64,000 nucleotides of DNA from Singulisphaera acidiphila DSM 18658 (lineage in GTDB: Bacteria > Planctomycetota > Planctomycetia > Isosphaerales > Isosphaeraceae): NCBI RefSeq assembly GCF_000242455.2, contig NC_019892.1, positions 5,342,744-5,406,743 of the forward strand, written 5' to 3'. This document shows positions 40,565 through 49,507 of the stretch, one piece after another. The stretch's first letter is position 1. Every line of letters begins with the position of its first letter. Below the pieces are notes generated by a model. It did no database searches. It worked only from the letters and a program-made list of their open reading frames with translations, and was not told the DNA's origin. The position numbers were made by a program, and so were the translations under genes.

Positions 40565-41866
40565 TCAGACCTTCAGCCGGCCGCCGATGCGGCCGTTCTT
40601 GGCCATCGTGCCCAGTACGTCCATCATGAGCCGGACGCCCATCAGCGACGTGATGTCCGAGATGTCGTACGGCGGCGACACCTCGCAGACCTCCATGGCG
40701 GCGATCCCTTCCTTCGCGATGCCGTTGATGATCTTGAGCGCCTCCCGGGGGAGGAGTCCGCCCGGCTCCGGCCAGCCCGTCCCAGGGACGAATCCGGCGT
40801 CCAGCGAGTCGATGTCGAACGACAGGTAGACGGCACTCGCCCCCTTCCACGCGACTTCCAAAGCAATCTCGATGGTCTTGTCGATCCCGATCTGCTCGAT
40901 GTCGTTGACGGTCAGGATGGTCGTGCCGCGGTCCCGCCCCACCTTCACGCCGGCGCGGGGCACCTGCCAGCCTCCGATCCCCAACTGCACCAGGTTCGAC
41001 GGCGGGCAATTCGGAATATTGGTGGCGTGGAACCAAGGACAGGTATGCATAATCTCATCCATGTCCTTTTCCTGCGTGTCCACGTGGCGGTCGAGGTGGA
41101 TGATCCCTACCTTCCCCTCCACGCATTGCGCGACCGCGCGGGCGATGGGATAGCCGATCGAGTGGTCGCCGCCCATGATCATCGGCAACGTGCCCTGCGA
41201 CAGGATGTGCGCGATCCCCTTGGTGATCTGGTCGTGGCTCTTGGTGATGTTGGCCGGGCAGAAGATGTCGCCGACGTCGCACATCGCGAGCGTCTCGCCC
41301 AGGTCGATCCCGTGCTCGAAGCTGTATTTCTGGTAGAGCGCCGAGATGCGCCGCATCCCTTGCGGCCCGAACCTGGTGCCCGTGCGGAATGTGCAGCCGA
41401 CGTCGAACGGCACTCCCACAAACGCAACGTCATATTCGCCCACCTTGTGGACGTCCTCGACGTAAGGCAACTTCAGGAAGGTGTTGATGCCCGACCAGTG
41501 CGGCGAGCTTCCTCGCTGGAAGCAACTGATGTCGGACTTGTCCTGGATCGAATCGGCCGGCTCCAGGCCCAGTTCCTTGATCCGACGCATCTCCTTCTCG
41601 TGATAGGCCGAGGGCAATGCGCCCTCGGCCTTCTGGGCCTGCATGCCGGAGTATTGGCTCAGATCAGGGAGCGGGCGATCATGTTGTCGGCGATTCGGTG
41701 CGTGCCGCTTGTAGAGTTGGGCCGCATTGACCTTGGGGTCCGCGCCGGCCTTCGTTTCCTGCCCCGAGGCCGTGGTCGTCTCCAGGCCCCCCAGGGCCGC
41801 CGCGGCCGCGGCCGCTCCCAGGAAATCGCGCCGTTTCATCTCGCCAGACGAATCCGATCCGCTCAT
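40565..41866 (-). CDS. Tat-exported ureohydrolase, guanidine-hydrolase-like
   Basis: A 433-residue arginase/agmatinase-fold enzyme with an N-terminal Tat signal (MKRRDFLGAAAAAAALGGLE). Metal ligands are intact: H235 (MGGDHSIGYP), D259/H261/D263 (IIHLDRHVDTQ) and D351/D353 (LSFDIDSLDAGFVPG). Two features differ from normal agmatinases: HLDRHVDTQ in place of HFDAH-D, and Trp in GTGWPEPGG where agmatinases have Thr. With EIMHTCPWFHATN these are, from memory, traits of nickel-dependent guanidine hydrolases of the cyanobacterial GdmH type. A Tat signal is unusual for them and would allow export of the folded, metal-loaded enzyme. Reaction expected: guanidine to urea and ammonia. Confidence 0.85.
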   Translation of the reverse strand: MSGSDSSGEMKRRDFLGAAAAAAALGGLETTTASGQETKAGADPKVNAAQLYKRHAPNRRQHDRPLPDLSQYSGMQAQKAEGALPSAYHEKEMRRIKELGLEPADSIQDKSDISCFQRGSSPHWSGINTFLKLPYVEDVHKVGEYDVAFVGVPFDVGCTFRTGTRFGPQGMRRISALYQKYSFEHGIDLGETLAMCDVGDIFCPANITKSHDQITKGIAHILSQGTLPMIMGGDHSIGYPIARAVAQCVEGKVGIIHLDRHVDTQEKDMDEIMHTCPWFHATNIPNCPPSNLVQLGIGGWQVPRAGVKVGRDRGTTILTVNDIEQIGIDKTIEIALEVAWKGASAVYLSFDIDSLDAGFVPGTGWPEPGGLLPREALKIINGIAKEGIAAMEVCEVSPPYDISDITSLMGVRLMMDVLGTMAKNGRIGGRLKV

Positions 41867-42382
41867 GGTCTACACCCCCTGTTGGAGTTTAGTCGATGGT
41901 TCGGTGGTCGGAATGCATACGAAATGTCGAAAGGTAATGCTGCCTATGTTGTCGATGAAATTGGTGTCTGCATCGAAAAAAAGAGTTTGAGGTTTCCGAT
42001 GCCCGCGTTGTGGGACAATCTAGGCGGTGATTAGGGCTACCGCAAGGACCAGCTATCGAAGCGCATCGAATTTTTGAACTCAAACGGGTTATCGAGGGGG
42101 CCCCACAACGGTGATTTCAGCCGTTCTCGCCCGATTTCTGTCACCGAACCCATGCCGGGCCGGGTTGGCTTCACGGTCCGCCTTTGGCGGCGCAATGCAA
42201 TTCGCGATTTCCGACTCGGGACGCTCGTTCGCAGAGCCGTTTCTGCCGATAATTTCGATACAACCACGATGGAGCGGCTACCCCAGGCCGAACGGTTGTC
42301 AATTTCGTAGTCAGGCCGCGTCATGAACTTCGTGGGAGGGCCCGACCCGGATCAAAGGCCTGCCGAAATCGACGAGGATTTC
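41867..42382. other. Divergent intergenic region
   Basis: It separates the ureohydrolase (minus) from the porin (plus). Several short open frames overlap but none has a start signal. No riboswitch I can recognise; in particular I could not find a convincing guanidine riboswitch. Confidence 0.4.
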
Positions 42383-43792
42383 ATGATCAATATGGGCTGG
42401 CACAAGTGGGGATGGGTCGTTCTCGTGCCTGGCGTTCTGGTCCTCCTCGCCTTATCGCCAACCCGCGCAGAGGCGCAGGACCCTGTCATCATCCCGGGGC
42501 TGCCTGGAGCGAATCTCCCGGCCGGTGCGAGGCCATCGCCGACCACCTGGCCTTACACAGACCTCCCCGGCGGGAGATCAGCGGCGTCGACCGACACGAC
42601 AGAGAGTCCGCCGCCGGCCGCTCCGCCGTATGGCCTCACAGGGAGCTGGTTCGGCGCGCGTGACACCCTGTTCGACAAGGGGATCGATCTTCGCACGAAC
42701 CTCTCGCAGTTCTACCAGGGAACGACGAGCGGCGGCCTCCGCCAGACCTTCCCCTACGGGCTCAAGTTCGACTACTTCGGGACCGTCGAGGCCGAGAAAC
42801 TCTTCGGCTGGGAGGGCCTGTTCATCAACCTCCACGGGGAGAGCCGTTTCGGAGAGAGCATCAACCGCGACGTCGGCTCCCTGGTCCCGTCCAACTTCGC
42901 CCTCGAGTTCCCCAAGCCGAGGGGAAGCGCCTCGGCATTGACCAACATGCAGGTCGAGCAGTTCCTGGGCCCCGATTTCGTCGTTACCTTCGGCAAGCTC
43001 AACGCCGCCGACGGCGTCAATATTCATCCGTTCCTGGGCGGCAACGGCATCAATCGTTTCATGAATGAAGCCTTTGTCCTCAGCCCGATCTACGGCCGCA
43101 CGATCCCTTACTCGACCCCGGGCGCCGGCTTCAGCTACTTGCGAGATCTCGACCCCATCTTCACCTTCCTCGTGCTCGATTCGAACGGCCGGCCTGACAC
43201 CAGCGGGATCGGCCATATGTTCAGTAATGGTGCGTCCCTCTTTGCCCATCTCCGCGTGCCCGTGACGCCTTTCGGCTTGCCCGGCCACCAATCGCTGGAA
43301 GCAGCCTATACGAGCGGCAAATTCAGCCCGTTCTCGAAGGACGATTACATCATCCTCGACCAGCCGGGGAATCATGCGACCCGACGGTCGGGATCCTGGG
43401 TGGTCACCTACGGCTTCGATCAATTCCTCGTCGTCGACGACGAGACCCCGACCAAGGGCTGGGGGGTCTTCGGGAACATCAGCCTCGCCGATCAGGCCAC
43501 CAACCCGGTCCACTGGTTCCTGAACCTCGGGGCCGGAGGCACCAGCCCGCTGCCCGGCCGCACTGCGGACTCGTGGGGTGTGGGCTACTACTACCTGGCG
43601 ACCAGCAACGTTCTCAGAGAGACCCTCCGGCCCGTCTCGCCGATCGGCAATGAGCAGGGCTTTGAGCTCTACTACAACGCGGCGATCACCAGTTGGTTCA
43701 TCCTGACGGCCGACATCCAGGCCATCGACCCCGGTCAATTCGAGGCCCGATCCGCGTTCCTCGCTGGTCTGAGAGCGAAGATCGACTTTTAG
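42383..43792 (+). CDS. OprB-family carbohydrate porin
   Basis: A 469-residue outer-membrane beta-barrel protein. ATG 42383 is chosen because it gives a proper signal peptide (WHKWGWVVLVPGVLVLLALS, cleavage after AEAQ) with GAGG upstream; the frame is open 20 codons earlier. The barrel has the OprB features: LTGSWFGARDTLFDKGIDLR near the start, alternating strands throughout, LFINLHGESRFGESINRDVG in the middle, a QSLEAAYTSGKF strand, a GYYYLA strand near the end, and a C-terminal Phe (LRAKIDF), which is needed for barrel insertion. OprB porins pass sugars and similar small solutes. Confidence 0.9.
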   Translation: MINMGWHKWGWVVLVPGVLVLLALSPTRAEAQDPVIIPGLPGANLPAGARPSPTTWPYTDLPGGRSAASTDTTESPPPAAPPYGLTGSWFGARDTLFDKGIDLRTNLSQFYQGTTSGGLRQTFPYGLKFDYFGTVEAEKLFGWEGLFINLHGESRFGESINRDVGSLVPSNFALEFPKPRGSASALTNMQVEQFLGPDFVVTFGKLNAADGVNIHPFLGGNGINRFMNEAFVLSPIYGRTIPYSTPGAGFSYLRDLDPIFTFLVLDSNGRPDTSGIGHMFSNGASLFAHLRVPVTPFGLPGHQSLEAAYTSGKFSPFSKDDYIILDQPGNHATRRSGSWVVTYGFDQFLVVDDETPTKGWGVFGNISLADQATNPVHWFLNLGAGGTSPLPGRTADSWGVGYYYLATSNVLRETLRPVSPIGNEQGFELYYNAAITSWFILTADIQAIDPGQFEARSAFLAGLRAKIDF

Positions 43793-43856
43793 CGAGGGTC
43801 ATCACTCAGTTGCTCGAGGGACGACCAGGATCAGATCGAGATCCACTCGACGATGT

Positions 43857-44816
43857 TCAGCGTGCCCCGCTGAAATCCACCGCGATCGTATTGCCGCCGC
43901 TGACCAAGAAGCCGACGCGCTCGCCCGCTCGCGGCTGGTAGCGACCGGAGAGCAGGGCCGCGAAGGCAGTGGCGCCGCCGGGCTCGGCAACCACACGCAA
44001 TGCCTGCCACAGAGCCGCTTGTGCGTCGGCTATTGCCTGGTCCGGCACCAGCACTACGCGGTCGACGTAGCGCTGGGCGATTGGGAACACCCGCTCGCCG
44101 ATGCGTCGCGGCGCCAGCGAATCCGCGGCGATGCCGCCGGCCTCCGCATCGACCGGTCGGCCGGCTTCCAGCGCGCGATAGAGTGTCGGTGCCGTTTCCG
44201 GCTCCACGCCGATCACTTTGACCCGGCCGGCGTACCAGGCGGCGATGCCGCCGATCAGCCCGCCGCCGCCGACGGCCACGAGCAGGGTGTCGAGCTGAGG
44301 TGCCTGCTCGGCGAGTTCGAGGCCGAGCGTCCCTTGGCCGAGCATGGTTTCCGCCTGATCGAAGGCATGCACCGCCATGGCGCCGGACTTGGCGACCCAG
44401 GCTTCGCTGGCGGCCAGCGCATCGGCGTAGCGCTCGCCCGAGATCGCGAGATCGGCACCATAGCTACGGATGCGTGCGATCTTTGCCGGCGACGAGATAC
44501 CAGGCACGAAGATTTTTGCGGGCACGCCGCGTTTCATCGCCGCATAGGCCACGGCCGCGCCATGATTGCCGCCGGAAGCGGCGACGACACCGGCCATCGG
44601 CACATCGCGCAACAGCAGGTTGGCGAAGGCGCCGCGTACCTTGAACGAGCCGGAATGCTGCATCAATTCCAGCTTGCAGCAAAGCGCCATCGGCGCGAGA
44701 CCGAAGTCGCTGCCGTCGATCTCGATCACCGGCGTGCGGCGGATGTGCGGCCGGATCAACGGCTCTGTTGCAGCGATCCGCTCGCGGTTGACTGTTTCAT
44801 CATGTGTCGTTGGCAC
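43857..44816 (-). CDS. Threonine/serine dehydratase-like PLP enzyme
   Basis: A 319-residue fold-type II PLP enzyme. The PLP lysine is K59 (HSGSFKVRGAFANLLL). The substrate loop is ASGGNHGAAVAYAAMKRGVP and the glycine-rich phosphate loop is VAVGGGGLIGGIAAW. The C-terminal ACT regulatory domain of biosynthetic IlvA is absent, so it is a catabolic-type threonine/serine dehydratase that makes 2-oxobutyrate or pyruvate plus ammonia. The sequence is Ala-rich and resembles alphaproteobacterial versions, so it may have been acquired by transfer. Convergent with the porin gene. Confidence 0.9.
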   Translation of the reverse strand: MPTTHDETVNRERIAATEPLIRPHIRRTPVIEIDGSDFGLAPMALCCKLELMQHSGSFKVRGAFANLLLRDVPMAGVVAASGGNHGAAVAYAAMKRGVPAKIFVPGISSPAKIARIRSYGADLAISGERYADALAASEAWVAKSGAMAVHAFDQAETMLGQGTLGLELAEQAPQLDTLLVAVGGGGLIGGIAAWYAGRVKVIGVEPETAPTLYRALEAGRPVDAEAGGIAADSLAPRRIGERVFPIAQRYVDRVVLVPDQAIADAQAALWQALRVVAEPGGATAFAALLSGRYQPRAGERVGFLVSGGNTIAVDFSGAR

Positions 44817-44839
44817 TGGAGATCCCCGCTGGCGTAATC

Positions 44840-44955
44840 TCAGGCAAACAAAGAGAGGGGCAGCCCCGAAACCGCCTGGCCAGCGCCTCGTGGGCCTTGG
44901 GGCTGATTCCCCGCTTGCCGTTGAGAATTTCCGAGATCGTCGCCAATGGCCAGCC
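44840..44955 (-). pseudogene. HigA-like antitoxin helix-turn-helix relic
   Basis: The minus strand encodes KPGWPLATISEILNGKRGIS followed by PKAHEALARRFRGCPSLCLP and a stop. SEILNGKRGISPK-A--LA--F is the recognition helix region of HigA/VapI-type antitoxins. The N-terminal half and the partner toxin are missing. Confidence 0.45.
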
Positions 44956-45049
44956 CGGTTTGCTCGGGGGCATCGGTGATCATCGCTCGCCTCTTACCTC
45001 ACCAAAAGGGGCAGGGGGCGGGCCCTCTCGTCTCGGGGCGGGCCGATGA

Positions 45050-46024
45050 CTACGGATCCCGACGCAATGCCTCGTCGTCCTCGGAGAATCCGGCAGGGAC
45101 GAGCCTCTGGGGTCGCTCTCCGGCGGTACTGGGTTTCACCCCTTCGCCTTTCGGCCCGGACTTTGGCTCCGACGGCTCGCCCGCCGTGACGCCCGAGGGG
45201 TGATTGAGGCTTACGGCTTCGCCCCGTTCGCCCGCCGAGCCGAAGCGCCTGCCGGGGAAGGCGGCCCGTGCTCGCGGTCGATTGTAGTGCAAGCAGCGCC
45301 CATAGAAGCTGTCGATGACTTGCCCTGCCTCGGGGCGATGGAACGCGATCACCTCAATGATATCTTCCCAACTGAGGCAGCGGACCTCGACCCGCCGCCA
45401 GGTCGGTTCGAACCAGTCGTGGAACCAGGCGTCGCGCTCCCCGGCGTAGTCTTCGACCCGTCGGCGGACCTTGCGGCGAATGGCTTCGGGCGCGGCATCC
45501 CAGGCGAAAACGCCGTCGTCGACCCGGGCCCGGGGGGCGAGGATCAGTAGGGCGAGGGCGTCCATCGATTCCGCCGTGCGCCCGGCGCGGCGGAGGACCT
45601 CGGCGATGCAGGCCACACTGCGAGCCGCCTGGTCGAAGTAGGGGGCGTTCTTCACGCCCGTGGAGAGGCGTGCGAAGAGCTTGGCCTCGATGACGACGAG
45701 CTGGCTCGCGTCGGCCTGGAGCGTGAGCCCCGCCGTGCCGGGGTCGCCGATGGAGAAGTGCCCGAGCACGCCGTCAGCGTGCGAACGGGCCTCGGCCAGC
45801 CGATCGCCGCGGTAGCGCGGGAGGAAGGCCGAGGGGAGCCAGGGCTCGGAGAACCAGCGGGCGCCTGGTTTTGGCGAGAGTGGATAGCGATCGCCGCCGT
45901 GGTGCGCGAACCAGTCGAGAACGATGCGCAGCAGCCAGCCCTCATTGAACAGGACGGACGGCGGGAAGACCGGCTGCCCGGTCTCGCACGCCTCGAGCAT
46001 GTCCTTGATGCTCTCCGTAATCAT
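45050..46024 (-). CDS. Hypothetical protein with PD-(D/E)XK-like core
   Basis: A 324-residue protein; ATG 46024 follows GGAG. Core: ADGVLGHFSIGD, then about 20 residues on SQLVVIEAKLFARLSTGVKN and APYFDQAARSVACIAEVLRR. The D...(E)xK spacing followed by a helix with Q is the pattern of PD-(D/E)XK nucleases (D in ADGVLG, EAK as the second part). Flanking segments: LFNEGWLLRIVLDWFAHHGG before it and RCLSWEDIIEVIAFHRPEAG after it. The last 50 residues (SGVTAGEPSEPKSGPKGEGV) are low-complexity. It may be a cytoplasmic nuclease or an inactive relative; no partner genes identify a system. Confidence 0.7.
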   Translation of the reverse strand: MITESIKDMLEACETGQPVFPPSVLFNEGWLLRIVLDWFAHHGGDRYPLSPKPGARWFSEPWLPSAFLPRYRGDRLAEARSHADGVLGHFSIGDPGTAGLTLQADASQLVVIEAKLFARLSTGVKNAPYFDQAARSVACIAEVLRRAGRTAESMDALALLILAPRARVDDGVFAWDAAPEAIRRKVRRRVEDYAGERDAWFHDWFEPTWRRVEVRCLSWEDIIEVIAFHRPEAGQVIDSFYGRCLHYNRPRARAAFPGRRFGSAGERGEAVSLNHPSGVTAGEPSEPKSGPKGEGVKPSTAGERPQRLVPAGFSEDDEALRRDP

Positions 46025-46431
46025 CGTCTCGCTCCGTCCGGCTCTCCGCCATCCACATCCACTGCTTCCTGCGCCACGGATCTCGAGCGGACCTGATCGC
46101 GATCCTCCGGGATATGCCCGGGCCGATCGTGGCCTGCTTGAAGGAGAGAGACCTCCTGATCCGTCGCCTCGCCCGTGTCCCTTAATTTGGCATTCTAACA
46201 GCGTTGCCAGGCGAGCATCAGCTGCGCTTTTGTCGATCCCCTCATTGGGTGGCCAGGACGAGTTGTTGTCCGTCGAAAACTGATGTAGCAATGGGTGTCG
46301 GCGTTGGAATACGAACCCGCGACTTCCACCGGGACGAAACCGGCTTCGCGGGTGCGTGATGTGCTGATCGGAGCCGAGAACGCGGTGGTAGAATGGAACG
46401 TCAGTTCCGACCGGCTTGGAGGTGCAATCCG

Positions 46432-47022
46432 ATGGTTGAGACCGGGCCAGTTCCCGTGATCCGCAGGTTCAATCTCGGCGACCTCATGATCCTGACGATC
46501 GCTGTGGCGGTGAGCCTTGCTCCCGCCGTCAAGGTCGTCTCGTCCATCGCCGAATCGTTCGCCAAGCTCCCTCCCTCTGGAAGGTCGCTCTGGTACTACG
46601 ATGACTTTGTCTGGTGGTGGGCCGGTGTGGTCAGCCGAGTCGGGCCGCGATCCTGGGTCATCTCCGGAGTCGTTCAACTCTTGCTCTGCCTGTTCACCCC
46701 TCTCGCCCCGGCCTTGGTCGTTGCGAGGCTTCGTCGTCCCCGGCCGCCGCTGCGATTGATCGCCTGCCAGCCCGGTTTTGTTGCCTGCGCACTGATCTGT
46801 CTGGCTCTCCTCGTCGGAATGGAGCTAACCATCCTTCGGATCGGACTGGTCCCACCACCCGTGTTGATGGTTATCCCCGGTGCATTGGTGATTACGGCAT
46901 GGTCGATTCTTGCGGCGAGGCGACAGTGGCGACGTGAGCGGAGTTGGGTTGACCGAGCGGGAAGGATCGTCGGGATGGCCTGGATCGCATTGCTGCCCTG
47001 GATGATCTGGTCAGCGTTCTAA
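46432..47022 (+). CDS. Hypothetical membrane protein
   Basis: A 196-residue protein from ATG 46432, with GGAGG nine bases upstream. Four hydrophobic segments: LGDLMILTIAVAVSLAPAVK, VISGVVQLLLCLFTPLAPAL, FVACALICLALLVGMELTIL and PVLMVIPGALVITAWSILAA, with a short fifth at the C-terminus. The short cytoplasmic opening RRFNLGDLMILTIAVA is typical of planctomycete membrane proteins of unknown role. Convergent with the next gene with only two bases between stops. Confidence 0.75.
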   Translation: MVETGPVPVIRRFNLGDLMILTIAVAVSLAPAVKVVSSIAESFAKLPPSGRSLWYYDDFVWWWAGVVSRVGPRSWVISGVVQLLLCLFTPLAPALVVARLRRPRPPLRLIACQPGFVACALICLALLVGMELTILRIGLVPPPVLMVIPGALVITAWSILAARRQWRRERSWVDRAGRIVGMAWIALLPWMIWSAF

Positions 47023-47024
47023 CC

Positions 47025-47618
47025 TCATTCCCGGGCTTCCAAGAACAAGGACAGGCAACCCCAGTCCTGGAGTACCCACGGAAGAAGGCAGAGCACGAGC
47101 AGAAGCAGTGCGATTTTGCTCCCACGCCTCGTGGATTCTCCCGTACTGGAGCGGTCCAGTCGCCCCAAGAAGAACCAGGAAAAGACAAGGAGTGTGATGA
47201 GCGAAAACGGGGCGACCGTTGGCCAGCCTCCCCACAGGTTGTAAAGCCCGGCCGTCCACCAATGTCGGGTACTCGCCCAGCCGGCGATCTTTGCAGCTCG
47301 CTCCCAGCCCGCTGATTGCTCGGTCCACGAGCCGTGCTCAGGTTCCTGAATCTGGTGAGGGCACAATCTCAGGGTTTCTCGCTCCTCGCCCTCCTGGTTC
47401 CAAGGTATGCCCTTGGACGCGAGGGACCGACACGTCGTCGCCCGCTCGCTGAAGAGAGAGGCCTCGTTGCCGCAGAAATACGCCATCAGATTGTGAGTAA
47501 TCGCACGAGACTCGCCGTCTTGATGGAGGCGTTCGATCACCTGTGGCCCACCGAGCATGACTGCGGCGATCGCCACCAGGAGTATCATCTGCCTCGTTGT
47601 CATCGGAGGCGGTTTCAT
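47025..47618 (-). CDS. Hypothetical membrane protein
   Basis: A 197-residue protein from ATG 47618 (ATG 47603 also possible). It has one N-terminal helix (TTRQMILLVAIAAVMLGGPQ), a soluble loop of about 100 residues with conserved-looking HQIQEPEHG and three cysteines (YCGNEA-type, TTCRSL, RLCPH), and two C-terminal helices (FSLITLLVFSWFFLGRL, IALLLLVLCLLPWVLQDW). No known domain. Topology suggests the loop faces the periplasm. Confidence 0.7.
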   Translation of the reverse strand: MKPPPMTTRQMILLVAIAAVMLGGPQVIERLHQDGESRAITHNLMAYFCGNEASLFSERATTCRSLASKGIPWNQEGEERETLRLCPHQIQEPEHGSWTEQSAGWERAAKIAGWASTRHWWTAGLYNLWGGWPTVAPFSLITLLVFSWFFLGRLDRSSTGESTRRGSKIALLLLVLCLLPWVLQDWGCLSLFLEARE

Positions 47619-48264
47619 GGGCCGTCTCGCAAGATTGGCGGCTGACCGTTGAGAGACGAAGGATGGCTTCCCTGCTCCCGGCGAAACCGCTTGGCCCTTC
47701 CGATGTTTCCTGATCAGAGAGATACCTGCCTCCGAGGAGAAAGACAAGGGTGGGGCGCCTACAGCGGTTTACTGACGAGTTGCGTCTGTTGACCGTTATG
47801 TCGTAAAGCGGTCGACACGCTTGCCAGTGGCATGGCGGTCTTTGCCTCGACCCGTGGTTGCGGAGGCCGTTGGCCCCTTCCTGTTCGCGAGAACGCTTGC
47901 CAGTGGCATGGCGGTCTTTGCCAGCCCCAAAGGGGCTACCGTTTTTAACCCAGGGCGCAAGCCCTGAGGATTTCTCCAAGCCATGCGATACTTCCCCCAC
48001 CGCGGCGGGGGAAATTGAAATATTATTTTGATATTTATATTTGCGTTGAATCCAGAGGCTTGCGCCCCTGGCTATTGACGGCAGACCATTCGGTGTTCAC
48101 ATATGAGAATATTCTTGCTTGAATCGAGTCCAGGGGATAATGCTGCTTCGGGGCTCTCAGGAAAAGGCGGGATGCCCACGACCTAAGCCCGAGTGCCATC
48201 CGATGGTAAACCGCTGCGGATCAATCAGGGTATCGTCGAGTTCGTCGGGGTCCCTTGATCCGAA
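47619..48264. repeat. Repeat-bearing intergenic region
   Basis: No gene. A 29-base direct repeat with core CGCTTGCCAGTGGCATGGCG occurs at about 47818 and 47892. Next to it AGCCCCAAAGGGGCTACCGT and CAGGGCGCAAGCCCTG (47930-47972), then GCTTGCGCCCCTGGCTATTG (48058-48078), resemble diverged copies of the palindromic repeats at 26.2 kb. An AT-rich stretch lies at 48010-48050. Confidence 0.65.
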
Positions 48265-49482
48265 TCAGCCATGCAAGAGCGGCAAGGGTTCAAAGGTGCC
48301 GCCCAGGGCCTTCTCCGAAGCCAGGCCGAGCCAACTCTCCAGGACTGTGGCATAGACGCGGCGGAAGTCCACTGCCATTTTGAGGTCACCGTCGGCCAGG
48401 TCTGTGAGGCTCGGGTAGGCCCCGTGCAGCCCTGGCCGGACGCACGGCCCGGCCAGGAGCACTGGCCCGGCGGTCCCGTGGTCGGTCCCCAGCGAACCGT
48501 TCTCTGCGACGCGGCGGCCGAACTCGCTGAAGGCCAGCACGAGGACCCGGTCGGCGAGCTGTGACGCCGCCAGGTCATCGAGGAACGCCCGGAGCGACGT
48601 GGAGAGCTCCGCGAGCAATGGGGCGTGGCGCGGCAACTGCTGGCCGTGGGTGTCGTAACCTCCCTGCTCGAGATAGTAGACGCGCGTGCCCAGCCCGGCC
48701 TTGATCAACTGCGCCGTGAGCCTGAGACGTCGGGCCAGCTCGGACTCCGGATAGGACGCGCGGCCGTCGCCGGCCCCGGCGATGGCCTCCAGGCGGTCCG
48801 CCGTGGTATAGGCGTCCAGCAGGCTGCGGCGCAGGAACTGCCCCAGGTCGTCCTCGGTGGCGGCGGGGGGGCTGATCGGCTTGGCCTCGGCCTCGGCCTT
48901 CTTGTGGCTCAAGGCATAGTCGTTGAGCCGGTCCATCGCGGTGCAGACGGAGCGCCTGCCGCGGATGGCCGGCGGCGGGTCGTTGGGCCCGATCAGGATC
49001 GCCGCCGGGGTGCCGTCACGCGTCGCTGAGCCCTCGTCGAGGCCGCGGCCGACCCAGCCCTGCCCGGTGTGGTCGCCCTCGTCGAGCCGGGCCGATTGCC
49101 AGATCGCCATGCTGCGGAAGTGCGAGCGGCTGGGGTTTGAGTACCCCACGCCTGGCACGATCGCCAGCCGGCCCGATTCGAGCAGCTTGCCCGCGTCGCC
49201 CATCGCCGGGTGCAGGCCGACCTCGCTGTTGACCTTGATCAGCCGCTCCCGAGGCAGGCGGAGTGCCTTGCGGTACTTCGCGTACCCGTCGTCCTGGAAC
49301 GGGACGACCGTGTTGATGCCGTCGTTGCCCCCCTCGAGCTGCAAGACGACCAGGATGCGGCCCTCTTTCTCCGGGCCGGCGGCGTGCGCTGTGCGCGCCA
49401 GGAAGCCGGGCAGCGTGGGCGCCAGCGCGATCAGAGCCGAATTTCGCAGGCCGCTGGCGAGGAGTTCTCGTCTTGTGATCAC
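48265..49482 (-). CDS. DUF1501 protein (Tat-exported)
   Basis: A 405-residue protein; GTG 49482 follows AAGGGG eight bases upstream. The N-terminus has a Tat signal (TRRELLASGLRNSALIALAP). The DUF1501 domain (sulfatase/alkaline-phosphatase superfamily) starts ILVVLQLEGGNDGINTVVPF, continues GLHPAMGDAGKLLESGRLAI and VGYSNPSRSHFRSMAIWQSA, and ends with FSEFGRRVAENGSLGTDHGT. These proteins are periplasmic, almost always encoded with DUF1800, and of unknown activity. It is the third gene of an operon with a sigma/carboxypeptidase-regulatory fusion and DUF1800. Confidence 0.92.
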   Translation of the reverse strand: MITRRELLASGLRNSALIALAPTLPGFLARTAHAAGPEKEGRILVVLQLEGGNDGINTVVPFQDDGYAKYRKALRLPRERLIKVNSEVGLHPAMGDAGKLLESGRLAIVPGVGYSNPSRSHFRSMAIWQSARLDEGDHTGQGWVGRGLDEGSATRDGTPAAILIGPNDPPPAIRGRRSVCTAMDRLNDYALSHKKAEAEAKPISPPAATEDDLGQFLRRSLLDAYTTADRLEAIAGAGDGRASYPESELARRLRLTAQLIKAGLGTRVYYLEQGGYDTHGQQLPRHAPLLAELSTSLRAFLDDLAASQLADRVLVLAFSEFGRRVAENGSLGTDHGTAGPVLLAGPCVRPGLHGAYPSLTDLADGDLKMAVDFRRVYATVLESWLGLASEKALGGTFEPLPLLHG

Positions 49483-49507
49483 GGTTTCAACCCCTTGAGA
49501 AAACAGG

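Noticed and set aside
41867..42382. Guanidine riboswitch upstream of the ureohydrolase
   Set aside because: Searched by eye for the conserved loops of known guanidine riboswitch classes; none was convincing. A covariance search would be decisive.
47818..47925. CRISPR-like direct repeat near 47.82 and 47.89 kb
   Set aside because: Only two copies are present, with no array or cas genes.
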